This document shows, one piece after another, positions 1 through 7,037 of a DNA stretch of 64,000 bases; position 1 is the stretch's first letter, and each line of letters starts with the position of its first letter. The notes below the pieces were generated by a model. It was not told the DNA's origin. It did not search any database and saw only the letters and a list, made by a program, of their open reading frames with translations. Source of the DNA: Gemmatimonadaceae bacterium. Its GTDB lineage: Bacteria; Gemmatimonadota; Gemmatimonadetes; Gemmatimonadales; Gemmatimonadaceae. The DNA is taken from NCBI GenBank assembly GCA_037721215.1, contig JBBJNV010000020.1, positions 1 through 64,000 on the forward strand. The letters run 5' to 3'. The translations under genes were made by a program, and so were the position numbers.

Positions 1-90
1 ATGAAAGATTCGATGATGATGAAAGATTCGATGATGATGAAAGATTCGATGATGAAGCGTGACTCGACCATGAAGCGGGACTCGACGTCG
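1..90 (+). repeat. 18-bp tandem repeat, five units
   Basis: Five consecutive 18-bp units: three identical copies (1-18, 19-36, 37-54) of ATGAAAGATTCGATGATG, then two diverged units (55-72 and 73-90). The period is a multiple of three, so the array encodes a six-residue protein repeat and copy-number changes keep the frame. Confidence 0.9.
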
Positions 91-99
91 AGACAGTAG
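1..99 (+). CDS. C-terminal end of a repeat-containing protein (partial)
   Basis: The window opens inside a reading frame that ends at a TAG at 97-99. The visible 32 residues are built from a six-residue unit, MKDSMM, repeated three times and followed by two diverged units, MKRDST-like. The first codon of the window happens to be ATG, but the repeat makes it unlikely that this is the true start; the gene very probably begins upstream. The tail is hydrophilic, alternating Lys/Asp/Ser with Met. I do not recognise the protein. Met/Lys/Asp-rich tails occur in exported proteins and may bind metal, but nothing here proves that. Confidence 0.5.
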   Translation: MKDSMMMKDSMMMKDSMMKRDSTMKRDSTSRQ

Positions 100-124
100 G
101 CGGAGTAAAATCAGGCCGGATTCA

Positions 125-1243
125 CTAATCCGGGAAAGGGAACGCGAGCTGAACATTGGGGGCGGGATAGCCAGTTGGCGTCTCGCCCCCATTGTCGTCT
201 TCGACTCTTGCCCAACTCGCTACACGGTACTTGACGCATAGCTGGTCAAAAAAACTCGCCAGGCCTGTCCGATACTTATCGCCTGCCTGATATCCGTGGG
301 CATAGGTATTCCGGTATCTCTCAGCGAGATGAGGGAATTCGGACTCGATGAAGGGCAGATATTTCGCTCGCGCGGATGATTGGAGTCTGAGTGCACATGC
401 GCCAACGTAGGTGGCGCCAGCTTCCGACACTCGCTTCACCAGAGCCTCGAGGTCCGACGGTTTGTCGGTAATGCCGGGCAGTACCGGCATGCAGTTGATC
501 CCGGCGTCAATACCGGCCTCCCGCAATCGTGCGAGCGCACGGATCCGGGCTTCAGGTGTAGGCGCGCGTGGTTCGATGCGCCTCGCGAGGTCCCGGTTCA
601 ACGTTATCAGGGATATATGAACGCTGACGTCAGAGTGCCGTCCAAGACGCGATAACACGTCGATGTCGCGCGTTATCAGCGGGCTTTTGGTAATTATTAC
701 TACCGTCAGACCGGGATGATCGGTAAGCACCTCGAGAACTCGGCGAGTCACCCGGAACCGTCGCTCCGCCGGCTGGTAGGGATCAGTTGCCGTTCCAATT
801 ACGACAGCATCACCGTTGATGAGGCCCAGATGTCTGTCACTGCCTTGGCGAAGAGCGCGGGCGAGAACCTCGGGCGCGTTCTGTTTCACGAAGATATTCC
901 GCTCGAACGCGAGCCAGGGTGGCGTCTCATCGAAGCGTTGCGCGAGACCGTTATCCATCCGGTCACTGGTTGCAGCTCGTTCCATGACGTAGCGGTGGGC
1001 GTAACGCGCATAGCAATAGGCACAGCCGAATGCGCATCCTACGTATGGGTTGATGGACCAGTATCCCATGCCCGTGGTTTCCGGCCCGTTGAGCACGGTT
1101 TTCGCCATCGATGAGAAATAGCGGATGTCTTTTTGTTCGCCGATCACCGGAATCAGGCGAGATTCACGCTCGAATGCGTCATCAAAAAGGCTTTGCTGAC
1201 GGATGGCTCTGGCTTTCGCCGAAGGTCTGATGCCCGGGCTCAT
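125..1243 (-). CDS. Radical SAM protein, SplB-like / PA0069 (Rv2578c) family
   Basis: Predicted iron-sulfur enzyme of the radical SAM superfamily. The cluster-binding cysteines are visible at residues 70, 74 and 77 in the motif GCAFGCAYCYARY, a CX3CX2C spacing typical of the spore-photoproduct-lyase-like PA0069/Rv2578c family, preceded by the family's INPYxGC signature. The 372-residue length fits the family. The reaction is unknown; relatives are often linked to DNA or stress contexts but have no agreed substrate. It is divergent from the pterin dehydratase gene, with about 100 bp between the starts that must hold both promoters. The start is the first Met of the frame, and family similarity clearly covers from about residue 30 on. 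Confidence 0.85.
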   Translation of the reverse strand: MSPGIRPSAKARAIRQQSLFDDAFERESRLIPVIGEQKDIRYFSSMAKTVLNGPETTGMGYWSINPYVGCAFGCAYCYARYAHRYVMERAATSDRMDNGLAQRFDETPPWLAFERNIFVKQNAPEVLARALRQGSDRHLGLINGDAVVIGTATDPYQPAERRFRVTRRVLEVLTDHPGLTVVIITKSPLITRDIDVLSRLGRHSDVSVHISLITLNRDLARRIEPRAPTPEARIRALARLREAGIDAGINCMPVLPGITDKPSDLEALVKRVSEAGATYVGACALRLQSSARAKYLPFIESEFPHLAERYRNTYAHGYQAGDKYRTGLASFFDQLCVKYRVASWARVEDDNGGETPTGYPAPNVQLAFPFPD

Positions 1244-1344
1244 ACCCGAATATATCCCGAAATGCCCCCGTATGCGATATTGGCTGTTACATTCTCGCGC
1301 GCGGCTTCAACCACTCCCACACGTCGCAAACGGAGGCGAGAAAT

Positions 1345-1635
1345 ATGGCCGAGCTGTTATCTGATATCGCTATTCAGCGTGAGTTGGGCAGTCTTGTGGG
1401 TTGGTCCCGGAAAGGTGACGTGCTCACAAAGACCTACCAGTTCAAGCAATTCAGGGATTCTATCGCGTTTGTGAACCGGGCCGCGGATGCTGCCGAGTCG
1501 GCGGAACATCACCCTGACATCGACATCCGGTACACGAAGGTGACCGCGGTGCTCAGCACTCACGATTCAGGTGGCATAACTCAAAAGGATATTGACCTCG
1601 CTAAAGCGCTGGAAGCTGCGCAGCAGGGGGAGTAG
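1345..1635 (+). CDS. 4a-hydroxytetrahydrobiopterin dehydratase (PCD/DCoH family)
   Basis: Small 96-residue cytoplasmic enzyme expected to dehydrate 4a-hydroxytetrahydropterin formed by aromatic amino acid hydroxylases. The family active-site signature is visible as AEHHPDIDIRYTKV, with the catalytic His pair followed by the usual Pro-Asp, and a later Thr/His strand (VLSTHDSGG). Length matches the family (about 95-110 residues). A GGAGGCGAGAAAT stretch just upstream of the ATG gives a good ribosome-binding site. No hydroxylase gene is next to it, so the partner enzyme is not known here; a pterin role with other enzymes such as molybdopterin proteins has been proposed for some members. Confidence 0.9.
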   Translation: MAELLSDIAIQRELGSLVGWSRKGDVLTKTYQFKQFRDSIAFVNRAADAAESAEHHPDIDIRYTKVTAVLSTHDSGGITQKDIDLAKALEAAQQGE

Positions 1636-1644
1636 CCGGCACCC

Positions 1645-2316
1645 CTAACTTCGGCGTCCTCCAAGCACGCGCAGGAGCCCTAGGAAAATATTCAGCAGGT
1701 CGAGGTAGATCTGAACCGCCGCCGCGACATAGTCGTTGGGTCCGTAGACATTGCGGATGCGCCAGGTGTCGTACACCAGCAAACCGCTGAAGACAAGCAC
1801 CGTAACGCCTGCCAGCCACAGGTCCATTGCCGGGTTGCGGAAGAAGAGATTGAGCAGCGAGGTGCCGATAAGCACCCAGAGTCCAACGACGAAGAAGCTG
1901 CCCCACGCGCTGAAGTCGCGGCGCGAGACAAATGCGTACCCAGTAAGCACGCCAAAGGCGCCGATGGTTAGAACCGCAGCCTGCGTGATGAGCCCGGGCT
2001 GTTGCTGTCCGTAGACGTAGAGTATTGGCGAGATAAAGACGCCCTCCACGAACGTGAAAAGCAGTACCAGGCCAATGTTGGCAGGGAAGGCGTCCTTCGC
2101 GCGCAACGCCATTATGAGCGGGGCGAAGGTAGCTGCCATCGCAATGAACGGATGTGCTGCGACTGCCTGCATCAAGCGCGGCTGCGAAAGCGCGAACATC
2201 GCGCCCGCGATCGTGAACAGCACACTGACAAAAACGAGCGAGTAGGTACGGCGAACGAGCGTCGCGCGCTCAGCGCCCGTACGAACGAGGGTTCCCGCGG
2301 GAAAAGTCACTCCCAT
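1645..2316 (-). CDS. Bax inhibitor-1 / YccA family membrane protein
   Basis: A 223-residue polytopic inner-membrane protein with about seven hydrophobic segments spread over the whole chain after a short charged N-terminus. The pattern, including GxxxxFAFVEG-like (LLFTFVEGVF) and the C-terminal VYDTWRIRNVYGPNDYVAAA stretch ending in a hydrophobic helix, is that of the BI-1/YccA family. The tail YDTxxI...(D)YVxAAxxLYLDxxNxFLxLLRxxG is diagnostic. Family members are proposed calcium-leak or stress-modulating channels; bacterial function is not settled. Stop lies 10 bp from the end of the upstream convergent pterin dehydratase gene. Confidence 0.9.
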   Translation of the reverse strand: MGVTFPAGTLVRTGAERATLVRRTYSLVFVSVLFTIAGAMFALSQPRLMQAVAAHPFIAMAATFAPLIMALRAKDAFPANIGLVLLFTFVEGVFISPILYVYGQQQPGLITQAAVLTIGAFGVLTGYAFVSRRDFSAWGSFFVVGLWVLIGTSLLNLFFRNPAMDLWLAGVTVLVFSGLLVYDTWRIRNVYGPNDYVAAAVQIYLDLLNIFLGLLRVLGGRRS

Positions 2317-2389
2317 CTAACTTGCTCCAGTGGTGGGGATCATGGTGCAATCATACACTGTGAAACGGGCGAGGGTTCGTGAATGACTG

Positions 2390-3061
2390 CTATTCGGCGC
2401 GCGGGGCCTGGATGGTGTCCAGCAACGCCGGCAGGCCGCGGATGGAATCCAGGTAATGCGCCGGTTTGCACGGCGCAAGCTGCTCGCGTGTAAACGGACC
2501 CCAAAGCGCGGCGACCGACACCACCTTCGCCGCATTGCCGGCATTGACGTCGTGAGGCGAGTCGCCCACGAACACGGCTTCGTCGGTGTTGTAACCCAGC
2601 TCCTGGAGCGCGAGCAGCACCGGAAACGCGTCCGGCTTGTGAGTCTCGCAGGAGTCGGCGCCGATCATCGTCTTCATGTAGCGATCGAGACCGACGTACC
2701 TGATGCCGCGCTCCATCATTTCATTGCTCTTGCTCGTGACCAAGCCCATCGGGTGGCCGCGCCGATCGAGCTCGGCGAGCGTCTCCGGTACTCCATCAAA
2801 CACCGTCGTCAGGCGGTCGTGATGCTCCCTTTGAAACACCCGGTAGATCTGTTGAAACTCCGCTGCCTCTTCCTCTGAGCTGGCGTACGGTCGAAGCTGT
2901 TTCGCGAGCGGGGTGCCGATGCCTGCGATCCATTCTTCCACTGTTGGTGCGGGAGTGCGACCCTCGAAGGTGTGCTTCACCGATGCGAGCAGCAGCCCGA
3001 CCGAGTCGATGAGCGTGCCGTCGAGGTCGAACAGGACGGCGAAGGGGCGAGGCGGATTCAT
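2390..3061 (-). CDS. HAD-superfamily phosphatase (phosphoglycolate-phosphatase-like)
   Basis: Predicted soluble phosphatase of HAD subfamily I with an alpha-helical cap. Motif I is FDLDGTLIDS near the N-terminus (nucleophile Asp and general acid Asp), motif II is the VTSKS threonine/serine region, and motif IV is VFVGDSPHDVNAGNAA, which holds the metal-binding Asp pair. At 223 residues it is in the usual range for Gph/PpaX-type enzymes. The frame stays open 35 codons further upstream, but that extension is unlike HAD proteins. The start was therefore set at the Met nine residues before the FDLDGT block. Substrate cannot be told from sequence; phosphoglycolate or pyrophosphate are the usual guesses. 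Confidence 0.88.
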   Translation of the reverse strand: MNPPRPFAVLFDLDGTLIDSVGLLLASVKHTFEGRTPAPTVEEWIAGIGTPLAKQLRPYASSEEEAAEFQQIYRVFQREHHDRLTTVFDGVPETLAELDRRGHPMGLVTSKSNEMMERGIRYVGLDRYMKTMIGADSCETHKPDAFPVLLALQELGYNTDEAVFVGDSPHDVNAGNAAKVVSVAALWGPFTREQLAPCKPAHYLDSIRGLPALLDTIQAPRAE

Positions 3062-3178
3062 CGCTCTAAAACTATGTTGAAAGTTGGCTCCCTGGTGGGG
3101 GAAGCCGAAACTGTCCCGCGGGACGGAGGTAGGTGCGATTCCGTCGCGTGACTCAGTCGCACGCAACTGGCGGTAGCA

Positions 3179-4147
3179 ATGGTGCGCAGCAGCCGTGATA
3201 TTACCCGCAGGATGCCTACCGTAACGAGAGCAGCGTTCAAGCGAGTCTTCGACGAGACCGGCACCGTAGATGAGGTCGGTATTGAAGAGCGCGTCGCCAA
3301 GTTCCAGACGCGGTCGATCAAGAAGAAATCAAAGCTCTGGGGCCTCACCACCGCGGTGTCGATGGTGGATCTTACCACGCTCGAGGGCAAGGATACGCGC
3401 GGCAAGGTTGCATCTCTTTGCGCCAAGGCGCGGCGGCCGAGTTCCGACCCTGAGGTTCCGCCGGTTGCGGCGGTGTGCATTTATTCGGCGCATGTTAAAA
3501 CCGCCGCAAAGCTCCTGGCGGACACGCCTATCAGAATTGCATCTGTCGCGACAGGATTTCCGGCCGGGCAGACGCCGTTGAAAGTGCGGCTGGTCGAAGT
3601 GAAGCAAGCCGTTGCCGATGGTGCGGATGAAGTCGACATGGTTATCAACCGCGGGGCGTTCCTGGCTGGCGAGTTCCAGCTCGTGCAGGATGAAATCGCG
3701 TCCGTTGTCGAAGCGTGTGGTGATGCCACGCTCAAGGTAATTCTCGAGACTGCCGAGCTCGAGAGCTTCGACAAGATTCGTGCTGCGTCGTTTCTGGCGA
3801 TGCGTGTGATCCGCGAAGGGGACTTCATCAAGACCAGCACCGGCAAGGCGTCCGGTTCTGCCACGCTTGGCAACACCCAGGTGATGCTCGAGGCGATTCG
3901 TGATTTCTACATGGAGACCGGCACTGCGATCGGCATGAAGCCCGCCGGCGGGATAAAGACCGCCAAGCAGGCGCTGCATTATCTCGTGGCGGTGAAGGAG
4001 ACGCTTGGCGATGCGTGGCTCAACTCGAGCCGGTACCGGTTTGGCGCAAGCTCGTTGCTGAATGATCTGCTGAGGCAGATCGAGAAAGAAAAGACCGGCG
4101 CGTATCAGGCGCCCTACTATTTCACCGAAGCGACGGAGAGTTACTGA
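3179..4147 (+). CDS. deoC: Deoxyribose-phosphate aldolase
   Basis: Class I aldolase splitting 2-deoxyribose-5-phosphate into acetaldehyde and glyceraldehyde-3-phosphate. The Schiff-base lysine is visible in DFIKTSTGK (Lys218) and the second conserved lysine in GMKPAGGIKT (Lys254). The protein has 322 residues, longer than the about 220-260 of enterobacterial DeoC, because of a 70-residue N-terminal extension. This long form is usual in actinobacterial and animal-like DERA. A second Met at 3212 is an alternative start. The stop overlaps the start of the aldehyde dehydrogenase by one base (TGATG), so the two are translationally coupled. That coupling suggests the acetaldehyde product is oxidised on the spot. 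Confidence 0.95.
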   Translation: MVRSSRDITRRMPTVTRAAFKRVFDETGTVDEVGIEERVAKFQTRSIKKKSKLWGLTTAVSMVDLTTLEGKDTRGKVASLCAKARRPSSDPEVPPVAAVCIYSAHVKTAAKLLADTPIRIASVATGFPAGQTPLKVRLVEVKQAVADGADEVDMVINRGAFLAGEFQLVQDEIASVVEACGDATLKVILETAELESFDKIRAASFLAMRVIREGDFIKTSTGKASGSATLGNTQVMLEAIRDFYMETGTAIGMKPAGGIKTAKQALHYLVAVKETLGDAWLNSSRYRFGASSLLNDLLRQIEKEKTGAYQAPYYFTEATESY

Positions 4148-5691
4148 TGGGCACCATCAAGTCAGTCCCGAAGCCTGTTGCAAAGGGGTCGCGGCAGCTC
4201 TCGACCAACGGCTCTCGCCATGGAGGCAGGGCACCGGTTCCGCAACTCATTTTCGGTGATCTGTGGGAATACGATCCAGCGCCCGAGACCGCTGACCCGA
4301 AGATCAAGCCACAATACGAGCTGTACATCGGCGGAAAGTTTGTTGCGCCTCGCTCCGGGAAATACTTCGACTCGATAAATCCTGCGACCGAAAAGGTCGT
4401 TTCGCGCATCGCGCTCGCCAACGCGGAAGACGTCGATGCGGCGTATCAGGCCGCGAAGAAGGCGTACGACAACGTGTGGTCGAAGATGCCGGGGAAGGAG
4501 AGGGGAAAGTACATCTTCAGGATTGCGCGGTTGCTGCAGGACCGGGCGCGTGAGTTTGCGGTGGCCGAGACGATCGATGGTGGCAAGCCGATCAAGGAAT
4601 CACGCGATTTCGACGTGCCGATGGCGGCCGCGCACTTTTTTTATCACGCCGGGTGGGCTGATAAGATCGAGTACGCAATTCCGGGTATCGATGTAAAGCC
4701 CCTCGGAGTCGTAGGGCAGGTGATTCCCTGGAATTTTCCGTTGCTGATGCTGGCGTGGAAGATTGCGCCGGCGATCGCGATGGGGAACACCGTCGTGTTA
4801 AAGCCGGCTGAGACGTCGTCGGTGAGCGCGTTGAAGTTTGCGGAGCTGCTGGAGGAGGCTGAGCTACCGCCGGGCGTTATCAACTTCGTGACCGGTGCAG
4901 GTGAGACCGGTGCCGCAGTAATGGGTCATCCGATTGCGGCGAAGGTTGCGTTCACGGGTTCGACCGCGGTTGGCAAGCGAATCATGAAGCAGCTGGCCGG
5001 CAACGACAAGAAGATGACGATGGAGCTTGGCGGGAAGGCGGCAAACATCGTGTTCGATGATTCTCCGATTGACCAGGCGGTGGAGGGTGTCGTCAATGGA
5101 ATCTTCTTCAATCAGGGACATGTGTGCTGCGCGGGGAGCCGGCTGCTCGTACAGGAGACCATCTCCGAGGCGTTCGTCGCGAAGCTGCGGAATCGGATCG
5201 ATGTCCTGAGAGTGGGCAATCCGCTCGACAAGAACACCGACATCGGTGCGATCAATTCGCGGGCGCAGCTCGACCGGATCACCGAGCTCGTCGAGGCAGG
5301 AGTGACAGGTGGTGCAACGATGTATCAGTCGTCGTGCAGCCTTCCGGGGAACGGGTTCTGGTTCAGGCCCACTGTGTTTACCAACGTGACGCAGAGTCAT
5401 CGGATAGCGCAGGAGGAAATCTTCGGGCCTGTGCTTGCGGTATTGACCTTTCGCACGTTGGAAGAAGCGGTGGAGAAGGCGAACAACACCATGTATGGCT
5501 TGTCGGCCGGGGTGTGGACCGACAAGGGGTCGCGGATACTCAAGATGAGCACCGAGTTGAAGGCCGGCGTGGTGTGGGCTAACACCTTCAACAAGTTCGA
5601 CCCGTCGTCGCCGTTTGGTGGTTACAAGGAGAGCGGGTTCGGGCGGGAAGGGGGAAGGCAGGGGCTGCTCGACTACGTGAAGATCGGTTGA
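4147..5691 (+). CDS. NAD(P)-dependent aldehyde dehydrogenase, catalytic half of an ALDH16-like pair
   Basis: Complete ALDH of 514 residues. Visible signatures are the cofactor-binding IPWNFPLLM, the general-base Glu motif in MELGGKAAN, and the nucleophile region NQGHVCCAGSR (Cys327/328). A roughly 50-residue N-terminal extension precedes the standard ALDH start. It sits in an overlap with deoC upstream and only 3 bp from the following ALDH-like gene. The gene order deoC-ALDH-ALDH' and the combined length of about 808 residues match the two-domain ALDH16 family, in which a catalytic ALDH is followed by an inactive one. Expected role: oxidation of acetaldehyde or a related aldehyde released in deoxyribose breakdown (inference). 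Confidence 0.9.
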   Translation: MGTIKSVPKPVAKGSRQLSTNGSRHGGRAPVPQLIFGDLWEYDPAPETADPKIKPQYELYIGGKFVAPRSGKYFDSINPATEKVVSRIALANAEDVDAAYQAAKKAYDNVWSKMPGKERGKYIFRIARLLQDRAREFAVAETIDGGKPIKESRDFDVPMAAAHFFYHAGWADKIEYAIPGIDVKPLGVVGQVIPWNFPLLMLAWKIAPAIAMGNTVVLKPAETSSVSALKFAELLEEAELPPGVINFVTGAGETGAAVMGHPIAAKVAFTGSTAVGKRIMKQLAGNDKKMTMELGGKAANIVFDDSPIDQAVEGVVNGIFFNQGHVCCAGSRLLVQETISEAFVAKLRNRIDVLRVGNPLDKNTDIGAINSRAQLDRITELVEAGVTGGATMYQSSCSLPGNGFWFRPTVFTNVTQSHRIAQEEIFGPVLAVLTFRTLEEAVEKANNTMYGLSAGVWTDKGSRILKMSTELKAGVVWANTFNKFDPSSPFGGYKESGFGREGGRQGLLDYVKIG

Positions 5692-5694
5692 TAT

Positions 5695-6579
5695 ATGGGA
5701 TCCCATAGATTGCCGATTACGAAGACGCCCAAGGTTTATGTGGGTGGGGCGTTCATCAGGTCGGAGAGTGGGCGGGTGTTTCCTATCTTTGAAGACGGGA
5801 AGAAGGACGGGAAGTTTTTCGCCAACGTGCCGCAGTGCACCCGAAAGGATCTGCGGAATGCGGTAGAGGCCGCGGCGAAGGCGGGGCCGGACTGGGCAAA
5901 GCGGACGCCGTACAACCGTGGACAGATTTTGTATCGGCTCGGCGAGATGCTCGAGTCGCGGGCGGATGAAATGGCTGATGCGATTTCGCGTACAGGCGGG
6001 GCTTCGCGGGGAGAGGCGGAGAAGGAAGTCGCCGCTGCGGTTGACCGGCTCATTTATTACGCAGGCTGGGCGGACAAGTACGCGCAGGTCGTAGGGAATA
6101 CCAATCCTGTAGCGGGGCCGTTCTTCAACTTCACCGTGCCGGAGCCGATGGGAATTGTCGGAGTCATTGCGGCGGATTCGGATCCGTTGCTCGGATTGGT
6201 GAGTCTCATCGCACCGGTGATCGTTTCCGGGAACACTGTCATCGCGCTGGCGTCCGAGACGGAGCCGTATCCGGCGATCGTGCTTGGGGAGATGCTGGCG
6301 ACTTCAGATCTGCCGGGTGGGGTGGTGAATCTGCTGACAGGATTCAGGCGCGAGCTGATACCGACGTTCGCTACTCATACGCACATTCGAGGGGTGAGTG
6401 CGGTTGTTGGGGCGGAGGACAGGAAGGAGCTTGGGTTTGGTGCAGCGGATTCGGTGAAGCGGGTGAGGACACGGAAGGCGGAGGAGAAGATCGACTGGCA
6501 TTCGGAGAAGGCGGAGGGTGTCTACGACATCAAGGACTTCATCGAATTCAAGACGACGTGGCATCCGATTGGGATTTGA
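5695..6579 (+). CDS. Truncated, catalytically dead ALDH-like protein (ALDH16 C-terminal-domain-like)
   Basis: A 294-residue protein with ALDH N-terminal and cofactor-domain features: an oligomerisation/entry strand (KVYVGGAFIRSESGR), a helix rich in Arg/Glu (ILYRLGEMLESRADEMADAI) and a degenerate cofactor segment (PEPMGIVGVIAADSDPLLGL). The chain then jumps to an ALDH C-terminal-like tail ending in DFIEFKTTWHPIGI. The block that would carry the catalytic Cys and Glu is absent, with no frameshift visible. This is the domain plan known for the C-terminal half of ALDH16 enzymes. It starts 3 bp after the active ALDH, so it is probably its structural subunit rather than a decaying gene. Confidence 0.8.
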   Translation: MGSHRLPITKTPKVYVGGAFIRSESGRVFPIFEDGKKDGKFFANVPQCTRKDLRNAVEAAAKAGPDWAKRTPYNRGQILYRLGEMLESRADEMADAISRTGGASRGEAEKEVAAAVDRLIYYAGWADKYAQVVGNTNPVAGPFFNFTVPEPMGIVGVIAADSDPLLGLVSLIAPVIVSGNTVIALASETEPYPAIVLGEMLATSDLPGGVVNLLTGFRRELIPTFATHTHIRGVSAVVGAEDRKELGFGAADSVKRVRTRKAEEKIDWHSEKAEGVYDIKDFIEFKTTWHPIGI

Positions 6580-6662
6580 TAGCGCGAGGCGCAAGCGTTG
6601 CGGAATCCATGACACTCTCGACAAGCCCATGATTAACGCAACAAGGAGCGTAGGCGACCTTC

Positions 6663-7028
6663 ATGAGGTTCGTCAGCGGACGGCGAACGCGCCAGATGAC
6701 TGATACAACTCGGGTGCACAAACGCCGGCTGTGGTCGACCTGGTGGTTCTGGCCGTTCACGATTGCAGGACTGCTGTCGAACATTGTATTGATAATGATA
6801 ATGACGGCGCGCGATTGTGCGCCGATGAGTGACGCGGCGCGCATCGCGATGCTCCCCGCGTACGCGACGCGTCTTGTCTTCAGCATACCCCTCATCGCGA
6901 TCTACAGGGTCTTCAAAATCAGCCCGGGATATTCGTTCTTCCCGATAATCTCTCTTCTGTCCATGCTTCCGTTTGTCGGTCTCGATATGTTCATACGCCG
7001 AGTGCGCGCACGGGGGCAGGCGCGATAA
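6663..7028 (+). CDS. Small integral membrane protein, unknown
   Basis: A 121-residue protein with three predicted membrane segments: about residues 28-47 (WWFWPFTIAGLLSNIVLIMI), 63-80 and 92-110, with basic residues at both ends. An alternative start at 6696 (MTDTTR) removes 11 residues; an AAGGAG stretch at 6642-6647 favours the longer form only weakly because it lies 15 bp away. No family recognised. It is convergent with the multicopper oxidase gene, 9 bp apart, and downstream of the ALDH operon with an 83-bp gap. Confidence 0.6.
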   Translation: MRFVSGRRTRQMTDTTRVHKRRLWSTWWFWPFTIAGLLSNIVLIMIMTARDCAPMSDAARIAMLPAYATRLVFSIPLIAIYRVFKISPGYSFFPIISLLSMLPFVGLDMFIRRVRARGQAR

Positions 7029-7037
7029 TGACCCGCG

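Noticed and set aside
1-90. CRISPR array
   Set aside because: Units are 18 bp with no spacers and keep a protein frame; it is a coding tandem repeat.
4864-5706. A 280-residue frame antisense to the aldehyde dehydrogenase
   Set aside because: It lies wholly opposite the ALDH catalytic motifs and shows Arg/His/Leu-rich shadow composition.
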